From contig NC_135556.1 in NCBI RefSeq assembly GCF_964340395.1, forward strand, positions 27,062,562-27,090,184: 27,623 bases of DNA, given 5' to 3'. Numbering within the stretch: the stretch's first letter is position 1; every line of letters starts with the position of its first letter. This document shows, in pieces, positions 18,367 to 27,623 of this stretch. The DNA is from Glandiceps talaboti (taxonomy: Eukaryota; Hemichordata; Enteropneusta; Spengelidae). The position numbers and the translations under genes are program-made. Under the pieces are notes generated by a model. The model was not told where the DNA came from. It did not search any database and was given only the letters and a program-made list of their open reading frames with translations.

Positions 18367-19669
18367 ATTTACAACACTTTGAAGGTGCTATTACTGTATA
18401 TGAATGAAATGTATTTATGCAAACCTCATCCCGAGATGTAACCCTATTATTTCATCAGTCTTTGAAATTTTAATTTTCCAGTTGAATAACTGGAGGATGG
18501 GATGAACAAAACGTATTTGAAAGACAGTGATATCTGGAAGTAAAGTAAACATTGTATACATAAGCTGATGTAAAATAGGTTGCATAAAGGTTTTTACATT
18601 CACAATATGTAAATTAGGTCGTAATATACATATATATGAAATTGGATGTTTTGTGCATGTGGAGTCACAGGTTGTTTATTTAATATGTAAATTACTTTGG
18701 TACATTTGATTGATTTTTACGTTGTATTGTGCAACAGTAGATAGTCACTGTCATTACTGGCCATAACTACACTAGCTGCTACTGTCACTTGTTGTGAAAC
18801 TGTTTTGTGGATATAATCACTTTATAGTACATTGTCAACAGTATTGAATTACATTTAGGTAAACCATTATATGTATATAATGGTACAATAAATCCTATTA
18901 AATTGATTTTTGAGTCCGCACCCTAAAATCAGGTGTCAAATACAATCAAAATTTCATCCTGTTACTTTGGATAAAACAGACCTGTTATTATACGTGCAGT
19001 GTCTAAATTATTGCTGATGTAACCATTTACAGTGAATATACTGTTGGTTGTCTGATTGTTGTTCCAGTTACCGCTAATACAGGTTTAAATTGATATAGGA
19101 CCAAAACCAAAGTAACCTCATAAAACCAAGGACTCTATATTGCTAAGTTAAGTGCTCCCCATATATTTTTATAAACCTAGTAAGTTTCTGTTGATTTATA
19201 GTCATATGGCCGGAAAGATATAATGTAAACATTTACAAGTGTCACGTAAACATGACTTTTTATATACATTTTTCTTTAGATTTCATTATACTTTATTATA
19301 AATCATAACAAAAAGTGCCATATTTGTAATAATTTATATCATTTATATTGAATTATGAGCAACTATGATTAGTGACGTGTCAGAAAAAAATGAGAGAAAG
19401 TTGCTAATAATGAATTCTGACACTTCATATGACTTGGTATCCCATAATATGACATGAAAAGTGACGCCAATTTTATGAAAACTTCATAAATCAAATATAG
19501 TCAGCTACAAAAGTTCAAAGATCACGATTGACGCCATCCTACTCCTAAATCTAGGCTTAAGTTACTATGCCACTTCACAATAATACCAAATTCTGTTCCT
19601 GTTTCAATACTCCAAAGTGAAAACACATACCATAACATTCGTTTACTACGTTCCATTTAGCAATCTACA

Positions 19670-19910
19670 GGGCTAAGTCACTGACCCTTGTGGAACGTTC
19701 GACCAATCAGATGCATTGTCGCGTTGTCAATGACATAATGAGTTGAAATACTAAAACAAACCACAAACTGCTCACGCCAATCGATGCCTACAATTCCTAG
19801 AAAAGCGGAAAACTATTTCCTGCCCGCACATATTGCGTTAATACTGTGTTTCGTCACAGCGGAACAGCCTGGACCATTGCTGTCTGTGAATGCAACATTG
19901 ACGTCAGCTG
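19670..19910. promoter_or_regulatory. Region with CCAAT boxes and a cAMP-response palindrome
   Basis: GACCAATCAG near 19702, GCCAATCG near 19776 and a perfect TGACGTCA at 19899-19906 lie within about 240 bases that are locally richer in CG than their surroundings. The small frame starting at 19784 has a hydrophobic stretch (HIALILCFVTA) but no family. In copy 2 the second CCAAT box is changed to CCATTC and one codon of this frame changes Cys to Tyr. This could be a promoter; evidence is weak. Confidence 0.2.
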
Positions 19911-20535
19911 AGTGTCACATACATGCATGTATTGGATTGGCTGAAGTTACACATTTTACTAAATACCAAGTTGCAAAGTTTGCAAAGCAGAATATATGTA
20001 ACTGGTCCAATAAAAATAATCGAATCTGAATTACATCTCAAATCTCACCATCGCGCATAACTTAAATACTGAAACAAATCCAGCAAGATTTCGGTCATAA
20101 AACAACAAAAGTTAGACTAATATACAAAATGGTTGATGTAAAGCAACATAACCTCACACAGCAAAAATAAAACCATGAGATACATCTTGAGAGTACAGTA
20201 TTTTGTTAGGAAATAAAAAATAAAAACCCCGCACCTTGAGTCGAAGATAAACTTGTTAAGTTAAATATTGTCTTCAATTAGTGTTAGTTTACCGATACAG
20301 TACTACATGTGTTACCCGCATACATAATTTGTTAGAAGATAAAAAAAAACCCAAAAAAACCCGCACCTTGAGTCAGTACTACAGCACTACATGTATTTCC
20401 ATGGATCCAGCATACATAAACAGTTACGACTCGACTATTTGTGTATTTTCCCTGTTTTGAAATATTTCATTTTATTTTATTTTATTACATACTTGTCTAA
20501 GTTGGCACAAGGTTGCAGATTACGGTTTCATGAAC
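19911..20535. other. Intergenic, no recognisable feature
   Basis: AT-rich sequence. Two short segments containing AAAACCCGCACCTTGAGTC (near 20222 and 20357) and two containing ACATGT repeats suggest a decayed local duplication. No gene is visible. Confidence 0.4.
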
Positions 20536-20537
20536 TC

Positions 20538-20595
<58 letters not shown>
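20538..20595. repeat. (GT)n microsatellite
   Basis: A pure GT dinucleotide tract. The Cys-Val reading frame over it is a repeat translation. Confidence 0.97.
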
Positions 20596-20597
<2 letters not shown>

Positions 20598-20715
20598 ATA
20601 GTAGGGTAAAAAAACACAAATTCACTTAGTCATGCTGCACTTTAGATTCTTACGTTGTATTGCAACAATACGCTTTATCGATAAAAACACATTTATATAC
20701 ATTTTCTATTTGCGC

Positions 20716-20716
<1 letters not shown>

Positions 20717-20795
<79 letters not shown>
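20717..20795. repeat. (GA)n microsatellite
   Basis: A pure GA dinucleotide tract of about 39 units, preceded by TTGCGCGT. Confidence 0.97.
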
Positions 20796-20798
<3 letters not shown>

Positions 20799-22360
20799 AC
20801 CATCACGTATATATGTATGCATATATCCTGCTTATAGAATAGCACCTTTGTAACAACCAATAAATGAAAGGTTTTGAAACCAAAGTCAGCATTATCTTAT
20901 GCCACATGTACCAGCCAAACTTTCACTTTAGAATGTAAATATCCACGCATTAATTATTGTAGCACCCATGGATAACATTTTAGCGATTAGATAGATTATT
21001 TCAAACTTGGTTGAAATCGGATTCAAAGATTATTTTACTCTTTCCATCATCAACCCACATATAAGAACCACTGAGTTTCTGAATTGTGTATTCTATTCAA
21101 GGCCACTATAAAGCCTATCCAGTGATACTCAGACATTGAGATTTTAAGACATCACCATATTGTCCTTTCAAGATTCCCAATTACATTCGAATTCTATGTG
21201 TATATGTTACATCACATGATCCTGCAACCCCTATACAAATATATCCCCTATTGTTCATCTCAAGGTTTACTGGCAAACAAAGGGAAGAACTTCCTCTATT
21301 TTATTTACACTCCAGCATGTCGAATAAGAACAGAGTATTATTGTAGCAGACAGATGTGATACATAGCCTCTGTCAAGACACGGTGCACAGTGTATTTCTT
21401 GTGTAACATACAACTCTATTAGTATATCGTCTATTACTAACGGTCAAATATAAAGTTTCAAGTTTAGCCCACCAGTTGAGCAAAGAGTGTAATTTGCAGG
21501 GGTTGAATAGGTTATTTGAGGACAATAGACAGGAAATGAAATAATTCATATAGAACTTAAAGATATGGTTAACATGAGTCATCACAAATGATCTGTCCAT
21601 GCTAAGTCAAGCGTAAATTATACAAGTCATCCAGGCTTCCAACAAAAGTTTTACGTAGTGCTCAAACTTTTCGTTTTCTCGATTTTTAACTCATTTCTTT
21701 GGTCTTCCATTAAAGGTTCGTCTCGTTTTAGTTACACCAATTTTGTAAACCGTTTATTTTTTTTCATAAGAATAGGACCCCATCCTTGATACTGCAATGT
21801 AAAATATAAATAACACAATAACTATTGGAATACTAGTACATGTAAAAATAATATTGAATTACATATTACAAATAGATAGTTATGTCTTATCTCTGTGTAA
21901 AAATAGTTTGTTGACAAAAATAGAAGACAAACGAAACTTTATAAGCATTCAATTTGGTTACTGATCCAAAATTATATTAATTGTTTTCTAAGCGACTGAT
22001 ATATATAAAGGGCAAAATAAGATAGAGTTCATATTACAGTGCATTTACACATTTTCACAAACAAAATGCATCTAGCTTTACCGATGTTTCTTTGTAGACA
22101 AACTGATTTACAGTAATTTAGATAACTCGCCTAGAGTATACATAGTTTGCGTAATACTCATATGACTACTGTCACCATCAGCGTCACCGCCTCCTCCGTC
22201 GTCAAAGTGACGCTACTACCACCATCAACATACAAACGTCGTCGTTTCTATTACTCCACGAAGAACACAACCACTATCATCATAATTATCATTATCACCA
22301 TCACCACCATAATTATCATGATCATCGTCAGTAATCTATTGATAATATATCAATCAATCG
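20796..22360. other. Intergenic, no gene recognised
   Basis: AT-rich unique DNA. A TATATAAAG box at 22002-22010 is followed about 57 bases later by ACAAAATGC, but the resulting frame closes after 16 codons. A low-complexity ATC/ACC stretch occupies about 22259-22330. The minus-strand frame at 21373-21600 has no recognisable domain. Confidence 0.4.
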
Positions 22361-22523
<163 letters not shown>

Positions 22524-22623
22524 NNNNNNNNNNNNNNNNNNNNNNNNNNNNNNNNNNNNNNNNNNNNNNNNNNNNNNNNNNNNNNNNNNNNNNNNNNNNN
22601 NNNNNNNNNNNNNNNNNNNNNNN
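22524..22623. other. Assembly gap of 100 N
   Basis: Exactly 100 undetermined bases, the usual placeholder for a scaffold join of unknown size. Sequence to the right restarts inside a segment already present at 13826. Confidence 0.98.
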
Positions 22624-22875
22624 GATCGCCGTTGCCAAACACTTGTGATTACTGTTTGAATTCTTGCATATGATGATACTTGTTTGAAAGAAAAACATAA
22701 AGTTTTACACGGAAAACACTAATAAACAGAAGTGCTGATGAAGTTAATTCTTATGAGCCCACAGAGATTCACACCTATTTGGCCGTTAGGCGCTAGGCCA
22801 AACATTCACCACAAAATGTTCGTTGCATTGGTTATAATTATCTCCCATTGACAATCACCCCTCAATGAGGCTCTC

Positions 22876-22981
<106 letters not shown>

Positions 22982-24040
22982 GATTTCAACAGCTCAACTA
23001 CAACATTGGACTTTGAGACAACTAAATGTCGTCTGAATATCAGAGCTAAAGCTTGCAATCGAATTACATCAAAATCTCAGTTTCAAAATTTCACATCACT
23101 TTTTAATTTCTTTGTCATCAATTACTTTGACATGGTCACCTACACTTTTCCTTCCTCAACAATGATAATAGACACTGGATGCTTCCAGAAAGATTTCATC
23201 ATAAGTTACTGGATGATTCCAGAATGCTTCCAATCCCAAGTATTCAGGGCACATTAACCCAGTCACGTGACTGACGCAACAAAGTCCCGGTAAAAAGAGG
23301 CTGGTAAAGAATGTACGTCTATCATTATTCAATAAGTCTTATTGTGTTGTAGATTTTATTTACGTGTCTGTATAAAGAAATGGGTTATTTTTAGCGTTGG
23401 TCTTTTCCTGCTGGAGTGCCGGAATTGTTAGACTTTCAATAATAACGTTCTTCAATTTTGTCTTGAGTCCGGGGCTTGACCTCAATGTGACCTGAGCGGA
23501 AATTGACATCCTGTTCGTACATCGCCCACTCTCAGAGCATGCTCATTCGAAATCGTTGCCCAGAACTCTCCGCAGTGTCTCCGTTACTTTATTGACGTAA
23601 AGACACTGAGAACGTCAAATATACCATATGTTTTTATACTCAGATGTATAGTATGTTGGTACCATATTCATTTCAATACACTGTGTGGCTTTCCATTGTT
23701 CATGTGAGAGTTTGGCCATAAATCTATGAAATATAATAACATAACCTACTTCCCCAATCTGATTCAAGTGTGATGTAGGAACCAGCTAGATTTCAATTAT
23801 TGATTAGCTGTATTTCATATTGTCGTGTGATTATTTTTTAAATCTTACATTCATTGTTGGCCTGTGGCGCTCAGGAAGAAAATTGTGTGTGCGTTACAAA
23901 ATCGTCGTTTGGAGATCCATAGTAAATGTTCAATGAGGATAAAAAACTAAATACTTATGCCTCAGACCCCATCCCCACTCCCTACTAACTAATTGGCCAA
24001 AATCGAAAATTGCTTTAAACTATACAATCAATTTCAAATC

Positions 24041-25086
24041 AGTATGTAGTAGTATATAGTGCTGTGAATATAAAGCCAGTATGTAGTAGTATATAGTGCT
24101 GTGAATATAAAGCCAGTATGTAGTAGTATGTAGTGCTATTAATACAAAGCCAGTATGTAGTAGTATATAGTGCTGTGAATACAAAGCCAGTATGTAGTAG
24201 TATGTAGTGAATGAATACAAAGCCAGTATGTAGTAGTATATAGTGCGATGAATACAAAGCCAGTATGTAGTAGTATATAGTGCGATGAATACAAAGCCAG
24301 TATGTAGTAGTATATAGTGCGATGAATACAAAGCCAGTATGTAGTAGTATATAGTGCGATGAATACAAAGCCAGTATGTAGTAGTATGTAGTGCTATTAA
24401 TACAAAGCCAGTATGTAGTAGTATATAGTGCGATGAATACAAAGCCAGTATGTAGTAGTATGTAGTGCTATTAATACAAAGCCAGTATGTAGTAGTATAT
24501 AGTGCGATGAATACAAAGCCAGTATGTAGTAGTATGTAGTGCTATTAATACAAAGCCAGTATGTAGTAGTATGTAGTGAATGAATATAAAGCCAGTATGT
24601 AGTAGTATATAGTGCGATGAATACAAAGCCAGTATGTAGTAGTATGTAGTACTATTAATACAAAGCCAGTATGTAGTAGTATGTAGTGAATGAATACAAA
24701 GCCAGTATGTAGTAGTATGTAGTGTTATGGATACAAAGCCAGTATGTAGTAATATGTAGTGCTATTAATACAAAGCCAGTATGTAGTAGTATGTAGTGCT
24801 ATGAATACAAAGCCAGAATGTAGTAGTATGTAGTGCCATGAATACAAAGCCAGTATGTAGTAGTATGTAGTGCTATGAATTCAAAGCCAGTATGTCGTAG
24901 TATGTAGTAGTATGTAATAGTATGTAGTACTATGAATTCAAAGCCAGTATGTAGTAGTATGTAATAGTATGTAGTGCTATGAATTCAAAGCCAGTATGTA
25001 GTAGTATGTAATAGTATGTAGTACTATGAATGCAAAGCCAGTATGTAGTAATATGTTTTGCTATGTGTATAAAGCCAGTATGTAGT
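24041..25086. repeat. 36/37-bp minisatellite, short allele (copy 2)
   Basis: About 28 units of the same repeat as at 15310-17720, with identical flanks on both sides. Many units here carry AGTATATAGT instead of AGTATGTAGT in the second half, a variant not prominent in copy 1. From about 24390 to 24560, units ending GCGATGAATAC and GCTATTAATAC alternate, a different two-unit higher-order pattern. The degenerate right end (about 24870-25086) is nearly the same as in copy 1, so most size change happened in the left and middle parts. Confidence 0.97.
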
Positions 25087-25856
25087 GAGTGAAAAATATT
25101 CTTTTGCTGACACTTTACTTTATTTTAATGTCATTTACTATAGCTAAAAATCTTCCATTTCTCAATTTGACATTTTTAAGAGAAATATTTGTATTTAGGG
25201 GTACAAAACATCAATTTTAAAAGTAAAATCGATTTTGTAGGATGAGAACTAAAAATGGTTCAACCCCCACCCCCAACCCCAGTAAAGGAATTTATTTTTT
25301 TATCCTACATTGAACTATTGATCTCACCCCTAACGCCATAACTCTGAATTCAAGACAAACGTTTCCCTTCGCGATCGAAATTTAGTTATGCTTATGTTTC
25401 ATAAATGTGGTTACTGAATTAAACAATTCGTCTATAGTTGATATATCATATTAGCATTAACAAAACTCAATCAGTTGGGGAAGGGGAATTGGGAGTACGG
25501 AGGGGGGATAGAAATTGATGAAATGGTCAATAAATCCATTCAATCGAGCTCTTAAACTAAAATGGAAATGTTTTGGGAGATTGCGTACTAAACATATCCT
25601 TGTTTTTTTATGGCATGGGAAGGGGTGCTGCACAGGAGGGGTGTGTGGCATGGGACGGGAGGGGTGTGAATATTTACAAAAATTTGAGGGTGATATTACT
25701 GTATATGAATGAAATGTATTTATGCAAACCTCATGTAACCCTATTATTTCACCAGTCTTTGAAATTTTAATTTTCCAGTTGAATAACTGGAGGATGGGAT
25801 GAACAAAACGTATTTGAAAGACAGTGATATCTGGAAGTAAAGTACATTGCATACAT

Positions 25857-26272
25857 ATTCATATTAGAGTTGGATACAACAATGCGTTTCGTATTCTGAT
25901 GGGCTACTCACGTGACTGCAGTGCCAGTTGTATGTTTGTGCAGCACACAGTCCCCACTTTTGCGGCGCTAAGACGTAAATTGATGTACAACTTTTTTAAA
26001 CGTATCGAAAACAGTCAAAATAGTTTAATTGCAGCAGTGCTAAATTCCGATACAATCCTCTATTCGGGGATTCATAAACTGTATAGAGATTTGTTGTATT
26101 TTTAAATGCTTTTTACTTGTTCATGTGTGTATTTGTCAGATTGTCTTTTTAAAGTCTTACTTGTTTTAAATTGCCGTTTTTTATGTATAGTTTTTATCTA
26201 TGGGATGTTTTTGAGCGTGTTTGCGTTCTTTTCTTTCCCGAAATAAAGTTTAATAATAATAATAATAATAAG
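25857..26272 (+). mobile_element. 5'-truncated non-LTR (LINE) retrotransposon insertion
   Basis: Copy 1 is uninterrupted at the corresponding site (about 18560, ATTGTATACATAAGCTGATG), while copy 2 carries about 412 extra bases between ATTGCATACATA and AGCTTATGTAAAATAGG. The insert holds the last part of a reverse-transcriptase open frame, a roughly 140-base 3' untranslated region, AATAAA at 26242-26247 and a short (AAT)n tail at 26250-26271. Truncation at the 5' end and a simple-repeat tail are the hallmarks of target-primed reverse transcription. A target-site duplication longer than a few bases cannot be made out. Confidence 0.8.
25866..26105 (+). pseudogene. C-terminal remnant of a LINE reverse-transcriptase ORF
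   Basis: The frame starts at the insertion boundary with RVGYNNAFRILMGYSRDCSA and ends at TAA (26103-26105), 79 residues later. The pattern of [RK]VxYN[ND][AV]FR.L.G..R.CSAS.MFV followed by PTF.AL.RK is typical of the region after the reverse-transcriptase domain in many invertebrate and fish LINE ORF2 proteins (CR1/L2/Rex1-type and Jockey-type). All catalytic parts are upstream and absent, so the piece is dead. The frame opens 14 codons earlier at 25824, but those codons come from flanking host DNA. There are no stop codons or frameshifts within it, consistent with a young insertion. Confidence 0.75.
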
Positions 26273-27623
26273 CTTATGTAAAATAGGTTGCATAAAGATT
26301 TTTACATTCACAATATGTAAATTAGGTCGTAATATACATATATGAAATTGGATGTTTTGTGCATATGGAGTCACAGGTTGTTTATTTAATATGTAAATTA
26401 CTTTGGTATATTTGATTGATTTTTACGTTGTCTTGTGCAACAGTAGATAGTCACAGTCATTACTGGCCATATCTACACTAGCTGCTACTGTCACGTGTTT
26501 TGAAACTGTTTTGTGGATATAGTCACTTAATAGTACATTGTCAACAGTATTGAATCCCATTTAGGTAAACCATTATATGTATATAATGGTACAATAAATC
26601 CTATTAAATTGATTTTTGAGTCCGCACCCTAAAATCAGGTGTCAAATGCAATCAAAATGTCATCCTGTTACTTTGGATAAAACAGACCTGTTATTATACG
26701 TGCAGTGTCTAAATTATTGCTGATGTAACCATTTACAGTGAATATACTGTTGGTTGTCTGATTGAAAAAAATACTTGTTGTTACAGTTACAGTTAATACA
26801 GGTTTAAATTGATATAGGACCAAAACCAAAGTAACCTCATAATATAACCAAGGACTCTATATTTCTATGTTAAGTGCTCCCCATATATTTTTATAAACCT
26901 AGTAAGTTTCTGTTGATTTATAGTCATATGGCCGGAAAGATATAATGTAAACATTTACAAGTGTCACGTAAAACATGACTTTTTATACACATTTTTTCTT
27001 TAGATTTCATTATACTTTATTATAAATCATAACAAAGAGTGCCATATTTGTAATAATTTATATTATTTATATTGAATTATGAGTAACTATGATTAGTGAC
27101 GTGTCAGAAAAAAAATGAGAGAAAGTTGCTAATAATGAATTCTGACACTTCATATGACTTGTATCTCATAATATGACATGAAAAGTGACGCCAATTTTAT
27201 GAAATCTTCATAAATCAAATATAGTCAGCTACAAAAGTTCAAAGGTCACGATTGACGCCATCCTACTCCTAAATCTCGGCTTAAGTTACTATGCCACTTC
27301 ACAATAATACCAAATTATGTTCCTGTTTCAATACTCCAAAGTGAAAACACATACCATAACATTCGTTTACTACGTTCCATTTAGCAATCTACAGGGCTAA
27401 GTCACTGACCCTTGTGGAACGTTCGACCAATCAGATGCATTGTCGCGTTGTCAATGACATAATGAGTTGAAATACTAAAACAAACCACAAACTGCTCACG
27501 CCATTCGATGCCTACAATTCCTAGAAAAGCGGAAAACTATTTCCTGCCCGCACATATTGCGTTAATACTGTATTTCGTCACAGCGGAACAGCCTGGACCA
27601 TTACTGTCTGTGAATGCAACATT

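Noticed and set aside
19784-20029. 81-codon frame with a hydrophobic stretch, possible secreted peptide
   Set aside because: No family, no splice support, and between the copies one of two substitutions changes an amino acid (Cys to Tyr) in the hydrophobic stretch. It is not strong enough to list as a gene.
25457-25852. 131-codon minus-strand frame and overlapping plus-strand frames at 25515-25770
   Set aside because: No domain; the equivalent place in copy 1 does not keep these frames open because of indels and the (GT)n tract.

Overview
The window is nuclear DNA of an animal. Two minus-strand genes are split by introns with ordinary GT..AG boundaries and in-phase junctions. Gene density is low, the DNA is AT-rich, and there is a very heavy load of microsatellites, minisatellites and fold-back elements. 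A marine invertebrate (lophotrochozoan or non-vertebrate deuterostome) fits this texture, but nothing in the sequence fixes the species.

Layout. 1-1373: the 5' exons of an unrecognised minus-strand gene whose product starts with a signal peptide; the gene runs off the left edge. 1374-7170: intergenic DNA with an (ATT)n tract, a decayed fold-back element, a 1 kb field of GATT tetranucleotides, a 40-bp triplicate, a 27-bp array that places six ATGCAAAT octamers in register, and an imperfect hairpin. 7171-7608: a 22-bp minisatellite. 7741-11755: a complete three-exon minus-strand gene for fucose-1-phosphate guanylyltransferase (FPGT, GDP-L-fucose salvage), 594 codons. Its second intron holds two related fold-back elements, a tRNA-like SINE remnant and a further repeat; its first intron holds long C-tracts. 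11756-13825: no recognisable gene, with at most a weak promoter and first-exon candidate.

13826-27623 is dominated by one segment present twice. Copy 1 is 13826-19899 (continuing to at least the window-end homology point) and copy 2 is 22624-27623. Copy 2 begins immediately after a run of exactly 100 N, so the most economical reading is that two contigs carrying the two alleles of one locus were scaffolded side by side; a true tandem duplication is the alternative. The copies differ by scattered substitutions, by the size of a 36/37-bp minisatellite (about 2.4 kb against 1.05 kb), by loss of a (GT)n tract, and by a roughly 0.4 kb 5'-truncated non-LTR retrotransposon that is present only in copy 2.

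The two genes have no evident functional link. FPGT is a cytosolic salvage enzyme; the left gene makes a secretory-pathway protein of unknown role. The most notable structures are the symmetric 346-bp palindrome inside FPGT intron 2, with two relatives elsewhere, the allele-like duplication with its retrotransposon presence/absence difference, and the unrecognised signal-peptide gene.
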